64,000 nucleotides of DNA from Christiangramia flava JLT2011 (lineage in GTDB: Bacteria; Bacteroidota; Bacteroidia; Flavobacteriales; Flavobacteriaceae). Below, in pieces: positions 8,266 through 18,225 of the stretch; positions within the stretch are counted from its first letter, which is position 1, and the number at the start of each line of letters is the position of its first letter. Under the pieces are notes generated by a model. It was not told the DNA's origin. It worked only from the letters and a program-made list of their open reading frames with translations, and made no database searches. Both the position numbers and the translations under genes were made by a program. The DNA lies in NCBI RefSeq assembly GCF_001951155.1, contig NZ_CP016359.1, forward strand, positions 3,930,001 to 3,994,000, read 5' to 3'.

Positions 8266-8868
8266 TATCAGAAATCTTTATTGCAAGTTACAAGTTTATC
8301 TATCAATGTGGAAAATTTTCCGGAATAGTTAAAACAAAAGAAACAAAAAGCAGCGTTCGCAAAGGCTAAACTTATGTTAAAGAGACTTCGGAAACCTCTT
8401 TCAAATAAAAGTATCATAGTAAGGTAAATGCTCTATTTTAACATTGTAGGAACATCTACCATTTTCATTCAAATGTGCAGCAACTTATAAGGGGTTTCCC
8501 CTATCAATTTTAGTAAAATCCTACATGCCAAGTCTATAGAATGGGTCAAAACCCTTCATTTCGAAACCCCGGAAAAGGGAAAAATGTGTATTTGGACGAG
8601 TATTTTGTCGTTTATATCTAAAACTTTCAATAAAACATTCAACTGCCATTTTTTATAATAATTTTAACCTCAGAAACATCAAGCAGAGTCACCCCCAAAA
8701 ACTCTTCAAAGGTAAACCCCTCAACTTACCTGGTGTACATACCCTAAGATTTTTATACTGACATCCCCAAATCAGAAGAAAGCGGTTTTCTCTGAAAACC
8801 TTGTGTATTGATTAAACTTAAAATCGGTCAACGATTAAAAATTGTTGATAATTCTAAACATTATTAAT
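8266..8868. other. Gene-free leader region between pdxH and the giant adhesin gene
   Basis: About 600 bp of divergent upstream sequence with no credible gene. It should hold the promoters of pdxH (minus) and the adhesin (plus), but no full TTG/TAnnTTTG pair was found. Small hairpins are visible: AAAGAG/CTCTTT near 8380-8400, GGGG-TTT-CCCC at 8491-8501, and a perfect seven-base stem GGTTTTC-TCT-GAAAACC at 8784-8800, about 70 nt before the adhesin ATG. A long 5' leader on the adhesin mRNA is possible. Confidence 0.5.
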
Positions 8869-11800
8869 ATGATTTGGAAAACTACTAATTCAAATGAAGG
8901 CGGAGAACAAGTAGCAGCTGTAAGAACTAGCAGCAACAATCTGTCATTCAACAGTTTATTCTTGTTTCTATCCTTACTGCTATTTCTAGGCCTTGGTTCT
9001 GTGAGCGCGCAAACTGCTCCCGGAGTTGCTCCTGTTTTAAACCCAACAGGTGGATTTGGAATTGATGGCGACCTTAAATCTAACATTCCGGTAAGCGGAA
9101 TTGGAGATTGGGTACAGGGAGCTTCAGGTTCAGGCGGATTCGTCCTAAATAATAATGGAACTCCTGTTGACGGAACATTAACAGCCCTGATCCAGGATGC
9201 TTATGATGGAAATGATAATGCCTTTACCCAGGGATCTAAGGCAGGAAATAGTCCTGCTAGCTGGAGCTGGACCACCGGAAACGCTACCGGTAAAGGGGAT
9301 ATCAATAACGCCATGTATCATATAGCCAAATCGGCTAATGGAGATGAATGGTTGGTAGTTGGTGCAGATCGTAAATCAGTAACAGGTGACGCCTATATCG
9401 ATTTTGGATTTTATCAGAATACTATTGCTACTACCGGAAGTGGTTTTAGTACCCAGGGACCTCACGGAGGACGTACCATAAATGACATTCTTGTTACCGT
9501 ACAGTTTGAAAACGGAGGTGCCATCGCCAAAGTTTATTTTTATTTATGGGAAGCTGTTGGTAATGGATATGCCTTTGTAGAGAAAAATATCAGTACGGTT
9601 CAAACATATGCCGCTGTGAACGCTACAGCCGTAGACGTTCCTTTCGGAGCTTTCGGAACCAGCCAGTACCAACCGCAACAATTCGCAGAAGCCGCTGTTA
9701 ACCTTACCGAAATCTTAGGTACGGTTGACCCATGTATCGGAATCAGCATCAAAACTTTATTAATCAAAACCAAGAATGCAAATTCCGATACTGCAGCACT
9801 AAATGATTTTGTAGAGCCAATTCAGACTAAAATCACCTTCGGAACAGCAACTATTGATTATAGTTATGCCGGTTCTGTTTGTGAAGATGACAGTGATGTA
9901 GCAGTTGATTTTTCAGGTGTGACCGGAGGAACATTTTCAGCTCCTGCGGGATTAAGCATTGATGCAACTACCGGGAAAATAGATGTTTCTGCCAGCACCC
10001 CTGGAACTTACCAGGTTACCTATACCTATAACACTAAAGGTTGTGAGAAATATGCCTACGCCAATGTGACCATTTATGAAAATCCTGGTGTACCGGTAGT
10101 ATCAAGTACTACTAATACTACCTGTGGCGAGGACAATGGAGAAATTGTTTTCAATGTAGTTTCAGGAAATACTTATACGATTACAGATTCTGAAAACAAT
10201 ACCTATTCTCATACTAACGGAATTGTTAGCAACCTTCCCGCCGGGACGTACACTATCACAGCTAGTAATGGAAATTGTATTGCGGAAAAAACCGGGATCA
10301 CTATTTCGGCTGATGCAGATGAAACAGATCCAACCTTAAGCGTTAGCGCAGATATTGACGAAAACACCTCGACCACCAGCTGTGATGCTTCCATTGCAGT
10401 TCCTGATGCTACATTTTCTGATAACTGTTCTGGAGCAGCTTTAAGCTATGTATTGACAGGTGCCACTACCGGTTCCGGAAATGGTCAGGTTGGAACCTAT
10501 ACATTCAATATTGGGATTACCACCATTACCTATAAAGTGACAGATGGTGCAGGAAATTCAGTTTCAAAAAACGTCAAAGTTACTGTAACCGATAATGTGA
10601 AACCAGTGATCACAGCATGTGCTACTGATATTACCAACCAGCCGGCTGATGAGGGAAGCTGTTCTGCCACGAACGTGAACCTTGGAACTATCACCGCTAC
10701 TGACAATTGTGACACTAACCTAACCATTACCAATGATGCGCCTAACGTATTCCCTGCAGGATCAACTACCGTTACCTGGACCGTCACCGATGACGCGGGT
10801 AATTTCACAACCTGCACCCAGGTAGTTACGGTCGTAGACAATCAGGACCCAAAAATCATCAGTTGTGCGGCTGATAAAACCGTAAATGCCGATGCTGGTC
10901 TTTGTACTGCTTCAGGAGTAGATCTTGGATCGGTGGAAGCTACTGATAATTGTGACACAGACCTTAGCATTACCAATAATGCTCCGGCAATTTTTCCAGC
11001 GGGAAAAACAACTGTAATCTGGACTATTACTGATGACGCTGGAAATTCTGTTACTTGCGAACAGGAAATTACTGTAATCGATAATCAGGATCCGGTTATT
11101 ACTGCATGTGCTGCTGATATAACTGATCTGCCAGCAGATAATGGAAGCTGTTCTGCTACTAACGTAAACCTTGGAAGCGTAACTGCAACTGATAATTGCG
11201 ATGCAGACCTTAGCATTACCAATAATGCTCCTTCTGAATTTCCTTTAGGTGAAACAGTAGTTATCTGGACAGTTACTGATGATGCCGGAAATTCTGTAAC
11301 CTGTGAGCAAACAATCACTGTTGTAGACACTCAAAAACCTGTTATCACCTCCTGTGCCAGTGATATTACTAATCAGCCTGCCGACGAAGGAAGCTGTTCT
11401 GCAACAAATGTGAATCTGGGAAATATTACGGCTACTGACAATTGTGATACTGACCTTACCATTACAAATGACGCTCCAACTGTTTTCCAGGCTGGTACTA
11501 CCATTGTAACCTGGACTGTAAAAGATAAAGCAGGAAACATAGCCACCTGTACACAATCTGTTACCGTGGTTGATACGGAAGATCCAGTGATCACTTCTTG
11601 TGCGACAGACAAGACAGTTAATGCTGATAATGGTTTCTGCTATGCGACCGGTGTAGATTTAGGAAGCATTACCGCTACTGATAATTGCGATACGAATTTG
11701 GAGATCACCAATAATGCGCCTGCTCAATTCCCAGTAGGAACTACTACAGTAACCTGGACAGTAAAAGATGATGCGGACAATACCGCCATTTGTACCCAGA

Positions 11801-14800
11801 AAATAACAGTCGTTGACAATCAGGATCCAACCACCGAGCAACCAGATAACATTACTGTAAATGCAGATCCAACTATATGCGGGGCTACAGTGAACTTCAA
11901 TAAAGTTGGTGCCGAGGATAACTGCGGACTGGAATCTGTAGAAATTACTGAAGGATTGTCCTCTGGTGAAGTATTCCCTGTAGGAACTACTACAGTAACC
12001 TGGACCGTGACCGATATTCATGGAAATACCACTACTGTTTCTTTCGATGTGACTGTGGTTGACAATACTAAACCGATCATCAGCTGTCCTGGTGATATGG
12101 TTGTTCCAACAGCCGAAGGTGAGGATTCTGTAATTGTGAACTTTAACGATGCTACAGCTACTGATAATTGTGATGTGACTGTAGAACAAACTGCTGGTCC
12201 AACTTCTGGTTCAGATCTGGCAATCGGGACTTACACTGTAGAATATACTGCAACCGATGCTTCTGGAAATACTGCTACCTGCTCCTTTGAAATTAAGGTT
12301 GTGGATGATGAAGATCCAACAATTAGTTGCCCTGGCGACATCACTGATATTAATGACGAAGGCGTTTGTGGTGCTGTGGTAACTTTCGCTACACCAGATG
12401 CTTCTGATAATTCTGGAAATGTTACGGTAGAGCAAGTTGCTGGTCCAGCTTCTGGAGAAGTGTTCCCGGTTGGAACTACAACTGTGACTTTCAGAGCAAC
12501 TGATGATGATGACAATTTTGTAGAGTGTTCATTCGATGTAACCATTACCGATAATGAAGCTCCTGAAATTACCTGTCCTGCAGATATTGAAATTACTACT
12601 GAAGATGGCCTTTGTGGGGTGTCTTTAGCGAACCTTGACCTGGGAATGGCTACTGCTTCTGATAATTGTGAAGGTGAGATTACCATTACAAACAATGCAC
12701 CAACCACCTTCCCTCTTGGAACTACTGAGGTAACCTGGACTGCGACTGATACTAACGGAAACTCTGCTACCTGTGTACAGAAAGTAACTGTTAGCGATGA
12801 TGAAGCTCCAGTTGTGACTCAAATAGAAAATTATACGGATATCGATACCGATCCGGAAACCTGTGGTGCTGTGATCAACTACGGTACTATTCAGGCTACC
12901 GATAACTGTGAGATCGAGTCAATCGAAATGACCGAAGGTATCGCTTCTGGTCAGGTATTCCCTGTGGGAACTACTACAGTAACTTATGTGGTAACTGATG
13001 CTTCTGGCAACCAGTCTACAATGACTTTCACAGTAACCGTGGTAGATAACGAAGATCCTATGATCACCTGTCCTGGTAATATCGAGGTTTCAACTGCTGA
13101 AGGTGAAAACTTCGCGGTAGTTACCTTCGAAGATGCTACGGCAACTGACAACTGTGAGGTTACTGTTACCCAAACTGGCGGACAGGCTTCTGGTTCTGAG
13201 TTCGGTCCTGGTGTTCATACTATTGAATATACTGCAACTGATGCTTCTGGAAATACTGCGGTATGTTCTTTCACGATCACTGTAGAAGACGATGAAGATC
13301 CAACGATCACCTGTCCTGAAAATATCGTTCAGCCAAATGATCCTGGACTATGTGGCGCTGCTGTGGAATTCGCTATGCCTGAGTTTGCAGATAATTCTGG
13401 CCAGGTAACTATCGAACAACTAACCGGTCCTGCTTCAGGTGAATTCTTTGAAGTTGGAACTACAACCGTGACTTTCAGAGCTACTGATGCGGCTGGAAAC
13501 ACTGCTGAATGTTCTTTCGATGTAACGGTAAATGATACCGAAGCACCAACTACTGAAACGATGGAAAACATCACCGTGAATGCAGAACAGGAATTCTGTG
13601 GTGCTGTGGTAGATTTCGGAATGATCGGTGCTGATGACAACTGCGGACTGGAATCTGTAGAAATTACTGAAGGTCTGGCTTCTGGTGAAGTATTCCCTGT
13701 AGGAACTACTACAGTAACATGGACCGTGACCGATATTCATGGAAATACCACTACGGTTTCTTTCGATGTGACTGTGGTTGACAATACCAACCCAATTATC
13801 AGCTGTCCTGGTGATATGGTTGTTCCAACAGCTGAAGGAGACGATTCTGTAGTCGTAAACTTTAATGATGCTACAGCAACCGATAATTGTGATGTGACTG
13901 TTGAACAAACTGCTGGTCCAACTTCTGGTTCAGACTTAACAATAGGTTTCTACACAGTAGAATATACTGCTACAGATGCTTCTGGAAATACTGCTGTATG
14001 TTCGTTCAATATAACTGTGACAGACGGTGAGCCTCCGGTGATCAACTGTCCTGGAGATATTTCTCAAAATGTTGATGCAGGCGTTTGTGGTGCTGTGGTA
14101 ACTTTCGCAACACCAGATGCTTCTGATAATTCTGGAAGTGTTACGGTAGAGCAAGTTGCTGGTCCTGCTTCAGGATCTGTATTCCCTGTTGGAACTACCA
14201 CTGTGACTTTCAGAGCGACTGATGATGATGACAATTTTGTAGAGTGTTCATTCGATGTAACCATTACTGATAATGAAGCACCTGAAATTACCTGTCCTGC
14301 AGATATTGAAATTACTACTGAAGATGGCCTTTGTGGGGTGTCTTTAGCGAACCTTGATCTGGGAATGGCTACTGCTGCTGATAATTGTGAAGGTGAGATC
14401 ACCATTACAAACAATGCACCAACCACCTTCCCTCTTGGAACTACTGAGGTAACCTGGACGGCGACTGATGCTAACGGAAATTCTGCTACCTGTGTACAGA
14501 ACGTAACTGTTAGCGATGATGAAGCTCCGGTTGTGACTCAAATAGAAAATTATACTGATATCGATACCGATCCGGAAACTTGTGGTGCTGTGATCAACTA
14601 TGGTACTATTCAGGCTACCGATAACTGTGAGATCGAGTCGATCGAAATGACCGAAGGTATCGCTTCTGGTCAGGTATTCCCAGTAGGAACTACTACAGTG
14701 ACTTATGTGGTAACTGATGCTTCTGGCAACCAGTCTACAATGACTTTCACAGTAACTGTGGTAGATAACGAAGACCCTATGATCACCTGTCCTGGTAATA

Positions 14801-17286
14801 TCGAAGTATCAACTGCTGAAGGTGAAAACTTCGCGGTGGTTACTTTTGAAGATGCTACGGCAACTGATAACTGTGAGGTAACTGTTACCCAAACTAGCGG
14901 ACAGGCTTCTGGTTCTGAGTTCGGTCCTGGTGTTCATACTATTGAATACACTGCAACTGATGCGTCTGGAAATACTGCGGTATGTTCTTTCACGATCACT
15001 GTAGAAGATGATGAGGATCCAACGATCACCTGTCCTGAAAATATCGTTCAGCCAAATGATCCTGGACTATGTGGCGCTGTTGTGGAATTCGCTATGCCTG
15101 AGTTTGCAGATAATTCTGGCCAGGTAACCATCGAACAACTAACTGGTCCTGCTTCAGGTGAATTCTTCGAAGTTGGAACTACAACCGTGACTTTCAGAGC
15201 AACTGATGCGGCTGGAAACACTGCTGAATGTTCTTTCGATGTAACTGTAAATGATACCGAAGCACCAACTACCGAAACGATGGAAAACATCACCGTGAAC
15301 GCAGAACAGGAATTCTGTGGTGCTGTGGTAGATTTCGGAATGATCGGTGCTGATGACAACTGCGGACTGGAATCTGTAGAAATTACTGAAGGTCTGGCTT
15401 CTGGCGAAGTATTCCCTGTAGGAACTACTACAGTAACCTGGACCGTGACCGATATTCATGGAAACACCGCTACAGTTTCTTTCGATGTGACTGTGGTTGA
15501 CAATACCAACCCGATCATCAGCTGTCCTGGTGACATGACTGTGACAACTGCTACTGGTCAGAACTACGCAATCGTTGAGTTTGCAGACGCAACTGCAACT
15601 GACAATTGTGATGTGACTGTAGAACAAACTGCTGGTCCATTATCAGGATCTCAGTTCCCTATCGGTGATACTACTGTAACATTTACTGCTACAGATAATT
15701 CTGGAAATACGGCAGAATGTAGCTTCACTGTTACTGTTGAAGATGGCGAAGATCCTTCGATCTCGTGCCCTGAAAATATTGTAACTCCAAATGATCCTGG
15801 AATCTGTGGAGCTGCAGTGGAATTTGACATGCCTGAATTTGCAGACAATTCTGGAGAAGTAAGTATCGAGCAAATTTCTGGTCCAGCTTCTGGAGAGGTG
15901 TTCCCTGTGGGAACTACAACTGTAACTTTCAGAGCAACTGATGCTACCGGAAACACTGCTGAATGTTCTTTCGATGTAACTGTCAACGATGATGAAGGTC
16001 CTTCGATTGAACAACTTTCAAATATTGAAGTAAGCAACGATCCTGGAACATGTGGTGCTGTGGTAGATTTCCTAATTCCTGAAGCGACTGATAATTGCGG
16101 AATTGAAAGTGTAGAACTTACTGAAGGTGCTGCTCCTGGAAGTGAATTCCCAATTGGAACCACAACGATCACTTACACCGCTACTGATACTAATGGTAAT
16201 ACAGCGACTTCAACTTTCACTATAACTGTGACTGATGATGAAGCTCCGGTGATCGAGTGTCCAGAAAGTATAAATATTCAGGTTGAAATTGGAACTTCCA
16301 GCGTCATAGTGAACTATACCATGGTAAGTTATACTGATAACTGCGAAGGAACCACTGTGGAGATGACAGAAGGAATTGCCTCTGGTGAGGAATTCCCAGT
16401 GGGCGAAACCACTGTTACCTACACCGTAACTGATGCCGCCGGAAACACAGCCAGCTGTAGCTTTACCGTAACGGTAGAAGAAGAACCGCTACCGGAACCA
16501 CCAGGAGCTCCTGGAACAACCGTAACGCAGGCCACCTGTGCCGAGCCAACCGGAACTATTGTTGTGACCGCTGTGGAAGGTGTTACTTACAGCATCGACG
16601 GTGAAAACTATCAGGAAAGCAACACCTTCTCTGAAGTTGCTCCTGGAACATATCAGGTAACAGTAAAAGATGAATTCGGGCAGGTTTCCGAAGCAACAAC
16701 AGTAACTGTTAATGAAGCTGTAGCTGCGGAAATTGAAACAACTGATGCAACGCTGTGTATTGATGATTCCACGCTGGACCTATTCGATCTTTTCCTAAGC
16801 GAATATGACGAAAACGGAACCTGGATAGATAATGACAATTCTGGCGCGTTGACCGATTCATTCCTGGATCCTTCACAGGCAGATTTAGGCACCTATACTT
16901 TTGATTACGTGATCGAAGGCAACTGTCCTTCAGTAACAACAGTAACGGTAACTATAAATGATGATTGTGTACCATTGGCCTGTACGGTTCAGGATGTACG
17001 CGACAACATCTCTAAAGTGGTAACTCCAAATGGAGACGGACGAAATGATTTTTTCGAAATTGGCCAGGGAACCGAGTGTGACTTTACGTATGATGTGAAA
17101 ATATTCAACCGTTGGGGTGCAGAGATTTTCACTGCCACCAGCTATCAGAATAACTGGGATGGTTTCTCTGAGAAATCGTTCACAAGTTCGAACCAGTTAC
17201 CGTCAGGTACCTACTACTACGTGATCGAGGTAAGAAATACAGATTTCGAGCCGATAACTGGATACATCTATTTAGGAACAAAATAA
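8869..17286 (+). CDS. Giant secreted HYR-repeat adhesin with type B T9SS sorting domain
   Basis: A 2805-residue cell-surface protein of the SprB-like gliding/adhesin class. The ATG at 8869 (MIWKTTNSN) is preferred over the TTG at 8842. A signal peptide follows an unusually long polar N-region, with the hydrophobic core at about 29-43 and SVSAQ cleavage near 48. Next come a unique domain (about 50-300), an immunoglobulin-like and a SprB-like segment (about 330-485), about 25 HYR-type modules of some 82 residues each (about 485-2540), a SprB-like module (about 2545-2640) and a C-terminal gliding-motility-associated domain. That last domain has the motif VVTPNGDGRNDFF, NRWGAEIF and a final GYIYLGTK. 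Each module carries ATDNC, FPVGTTTVT and ATDxxGN signatures. Seven modules form a 573-residue unit repeated nearly exactly. It is followed by its probable partner genes. Confidence 0.93.
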   Translation: MIWKTTNSNEGGEQVAAVRTSSNNLSFNSLFLFLSLLLFLGLGSVSAQTAPGVAPVLNPTGGFGIDGDLKSNIPVSGIGDWVQGASGSGGFVLNNNGTPVDGTLTALIQDAYDGNDNAFTQGSKAGNSPASWSWTTGNATGKGDINNAMYHIAKSANGDEWLVVGADRKSVTGDAYIDFGFYQNTIATTGSGFSTQGPHGGRTINDILVTVQFENGGAIAKVYFYLWEAVGNGYAFVEKNISTVQTYAAVNATAVDVPFGAFGTSQYQPQQFAEAAVNLTEILGTVDPCIGISIKTLLIKTKNANSDTAALNDFVEPIQTKITFGTATIDYSYAGSVCEDDSDVAVDFSGVTGGTFSAPAGLSIDATTGKIDVSASTPGTYQVTYTYNTKGCEKYAYANVTIYENPGVPVVSSTTNTTCGEDNGEIVFNVVSGNTYTITDSENNTYSHTNGIVSNLPAGTYTITASNGNCIAEKTGITISADADETDPTLSVSADIDENTSTTSCDASIAVPDATFSDNCSGAALSYVLTGATTGSGNGQVGTYTFNIGITTITYKVTDGAGNSVSKNVKVTVTDNVKPVITACATDITNQPADEGSCSATNVNLGTITATDNCDTNLTITNDAPNVFPAGSTTVTWTVTDDAGNFTTCTQVVTVVDNQDPKIISCAADKTVNADAGLCTASGVDLGSVEATDNCDTDLSITNNAPAIFPAGKTTVIWTITDDAGNSVTCEQEITVIDNQDPVITACAADITDLPADNGSCSATNVNLGSVTATDNCDADLSITNNAPSEFPLGETVVIWTVTDDAGNSVTCEQTITVVDTQKPVITSCASDITNQPADEGSCSATNVNLGNITATDNCDTDLTITNDAPTVFQAGTTIVTWTVKDKAGNIATCTQSVTVVDTEDPVITSCATDKTVNADNGFCYATGVDLGSITATDNCDTNLEITNNAPAQFPVGTTTVTWTVKDDADNTAICTQKITVVDNQDPTTEQPDNITVNADPTICGATVNFNKVGAEDNCGLESVEITEGLSSGEVFPVGTTTVTWTVTDIHGNTTTVSFDVTVVDNTKPIISCPGDMVVPTAEGEDSVIVNFNDATATDNCDVTVEQTAGPTSGSDLAIGTYTVEYTATDASGNTATCSFEIKVVDDEDPTISCPGDITDINDEGVCGAVVTFATPDASDNSGNVTVEQVAGPASGEVFPVGTTTVTFRATDDDDNFVECSFDVTITDNEAPEITCPADIEITTEDGLCGVSLANLDLGMATASDNCEGEITITNNAPTTFPLGTTEVTWTATDTNGNSATCVQKVTVSDDEAPVVTQIENYTDIDTDPETCGAVINYGTIQATDNCEIESIEMTEGIASGQVFPVGTTTVTYVVTDASGNQSTMTFTVTVVDNEDPMITCPGNIEVSTAEGENFAVVTFEDATATDNCEVTVTQTGGQASGSEFGPGVHTIEYTATDASGNTAVCSFTITVEDDEDPTITCPENIVQPNDPGLCGAAVEFAMPEFADNSGQVTIEQLTGPASGEFFEVGTTTVTFRATDAAGNTAECSFDVTVNDTEAPTTETMENITVNAEQEFCGAVVDFGMIGADDNCGLESVEITEGLASGEVFPVGTTTVTWTVTDIHGNTTTVSFDVTVVDNTNPIISCPGDMVVPTAEGDDSVVVNFNDATATDNCDVTVEQTAGPTSGSDLTIGFYTVEYTATDASGNTAVCSFNITVTDGEPPVINCPGDISQNVDAGVCGAVVTFATPDASDNSGSVTVEQVAGPASGSVFPVGTTTVTFRATDDDDNFVECSFDVTITDNEAPEITCPADIEITTEDGLCGVSLANLDLGMATAADNCEGEITITNNAPTTFPLGTTEVTWTATDANGNSATCVQNVTVSDDEAPVVTQIENYTDIDTDPETCGAVINYGTIQATDNCEIESIEMTEGIASGQVFPVGTTTVTYVVTDASGNQSTMTFTVTVVDNEDPMITCPGNIEVSTAEGENFAVVTFEDATATDNCEVTVTQTSGQASGSEFGPGVHTIEYTATDASGNTAVCSFTITVEDDEDPTITCPENIVQPNDPGLCGAVVEFAMPEFADNSGQVTIEQLTGPASGEFFEVGTTTVTFRATDAAGNTAECSFDVTVNDTEAPTTETMENITVNAEQEFCGAVVDFGMIGADDNCGLESVEITEGLASGEVFPVGTTTVTWTVTDIHGNTATVSFDVTVVDNTNPIISCPGDMTVTTATGQNYAIVEFADATATDNCDVTVEQTAGPLSGSQFPIGDTTVTFTATDNSGNTAECSFTVTVEDGEDPSISCPENIVTPNDPGICGAAVEFDMPEFADNSGEVSIEQISGPASGEVFPVGTTTVTFRATDATGNTAECSFDVTVNDDEGPSIEQLSNIEVSNDPGTCGAVVDFLIPEATDNCGIESVELTEGAAPGSEFPIGTTTITYTATDTNGNTATSTFTITVTDDEAPVIECPESINIQVEIGTSSVIVNYTMVSYTDNCEGTTVEMTEGIASGEEFPVGETTVTYTVTDAAGNTASCSFTVTVEEEPLPEPPGAPGTTVTQATCAEPTGTIVVTAVEGVTYSIDGENYQESNTFSEVAPGTYQVTVKDEFGQVSEATTVTVNEAVAAEIETTDATLCIDDSTLDLFDLFLSEYDENGTWIDNDNSGALTDSFLDPSQADLGTYTFDYVIEGNCPSVTTVTVTINDDCVPLACTVQDVRDNISKVVTPNGDGRNDFFEIGQGTECDFTYDVKIFNRWGAEIFTATSYQNNWDGFSEKSFTSSNQLPSGTYYYVIEVRNTDFEPITGYIYLGTK
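11827..13545 (+). repeat. Higher-order repeat unit 1 (573 codons, seven HYR modules)
   Basis: A 1719-bp unit within the adhesin gene. Module order by opening motif: TTEQPDNITV, KPIISCPGDMVV, DPTISCPGDIT, APEITCPADIEI, APVVTQIENYT, DPMITCPGNIEV, DPTITCPENIVQ. It recurs at an exact offset of 1719 bp. Confidence 0.93.
13546..15264 (+). repeat. Higher-order repeat unit 2 (573 codons, seven HYR modules)
   Basis: Second copy of the 1719-bp unit, with the same seven modules in the same order. Most differences from unit 1 are silent or single substitutions (for example TGGQASG versus TSGQASG, and CGAAVEF versus CGAVVEF). Module 3 differs most at its start (SQNVDAG versus TDINDEG). Confidence 0.93.
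15265..15540 (+). repeat. Partial third copy of the 573-codon unit
   Basis: The offset of 1719 bp continues through the first module (TTETMENITVNAEQEF...) into the opening of the second. It then diverges (DMTVTTATGQNYAIV) into five more distantly related modules. Confidence 0.85.
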
Positions 17287-17297
17287 AAAGGGAAACC

Positions 17298-18209
17298 ATG
17301 AAAAAACAATTTCTAATCTTTTTAGTGATACTTGTTGCCGCCCCAGCTTTCTCGCAACAGCTCCCTCAGTTTACGCAGTATATGTATAACACCATATCTA
17401 TCAACCCGGCCTATGCCGGTAGTCGGGATGCTTTTTCAATCATCGGGCTGCACCGCAGTCAGTGGGCAGACTTTGAAGGCGCACCAACAACGCAAACACT
17501 ATCGATCAACTCGCCGCTCAGCAATAATAAGATAGGTCTTGGCTTGTCTATCATTAATGACAACGCGGGTTACGAAAACTACACCTATGCTTATGGTGAT
17601 TTCGCTTACCGCATTGACCTGAGTGCCGATGTAAGTCTGCGAATGGGATTAAAAGCAGGTGCGAGCTATTACAATCTTGAAGAAGAACTGTTCACAGAGC
17701 CGGAAGTTATGAACGATCCGTTTTTTCAGGATCGGTTGAACCGCTGGACGCCAAATTTCGGGCTAGGTTTTTATTTGTCGTCTCAGAATTGGTATATCGG
17801 GGCTTCAGCTCCTAAACTGATCAACAATAACAATAACGAGTTCAACGAATATCTGGCTCTGGAGCAGGTTCACTACTATTTAACAGGAGGTTATGTGTTT
17901 GACCTGAGCGATAATGTGAAATTAAGACCCACTACCCTGGTTAAAATGACCAAAGGAGCGCCTCTTTCCGTAGATCTTACGGCTACTGCGATCTTCAATG
18001 AGAAATTCTATCTGGGCGGATCCTACAGGATCGATGATGCGGTTGGTGCCTTCCTGGATGTGCAGGTCTTTAACGGCTTTCGTGCAGGTTATGCTTATGA
18101 ATATCCAATATCTGATATTCGCCCGTACACCAGTGGCTCACACGAAATCCTGCTGATCTATGAAATCAGACTTAAAAACACTCGATACAAATCACCTCGT
18201 TTCTTCTAA
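17298..18209 (+). CDS. PorP/SprF family outer-membrane protein
   Basis: A 303-residue type IX secretion-associated membrane protein of the PorP/SprF family. It has a signal peptide (MKKQFLIFLVILVAAPAFSQQ), the diagnostic N-terminus LPQFTQYMYNTISINPAYAGSR, and alternating beta strands of a 14-stranded-type barrel. It ends on an aromatic residue (FF), as outer-membrane barrels do. SprF in Flavobacterium johnsoniae is needed for secretion of the adjacent giant adhesin SprB. Here the gene begins 11 bases after the type B adhesin, so it most likely serves that protein alone. I give no symbol because several paralogues usually exist per genome. Confidence 0.92.
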   Translation: MKKQFLIFLVILVAAPAFSQQLPQFTQYMYNTISINPAYAGSRDAFSIIGLHRSQWADFEGAPTTQTLSINSPLSNNKIGLGLSIINDNAGYENYTYAYGDFAYRIDLSADVSLRMGLKAGASYYNLEEELFTEPEVMNDPFFQDRLNRWTPNFGLGFYLSSQNWYIGASAPKLINNNNNEFNEYLALEQVHYYLTGGYVFDLSDNVKLRPTTLVKMTKGAPLSVDLTATAIFNEKFYLGGSYRIDDAVGAFLDVQVFNGFRAGYAYEYPISDIRPYTSGSHEILLIYEIRLKNTRYKSPRFF

Positions 18210-18225
18210 TTAAAGCCTGTGGATT

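Noticed and set aside
8842..8868. Upstream TTG start of the adhesin
   Set aside because: It adds nine AT-rich residues (LIILNIIN) before the normal start and lies in what looks like leader sequence.
11827..15540. Direct repeats as a CRISPR array or satellite DNA
   Set aside because: The repeats are in frame within one ORF and encode HYR modules. The unit is 1719 bp, with no spacer structure.
10209..16892. Many long open frames on the minus strand opposite the adhesin
   Set aside because: They recur with the repeat period and have low-complexity S/T/V/I-rich or C/S/Y-rich products. They are shadows of the biased repeat coding sequence.
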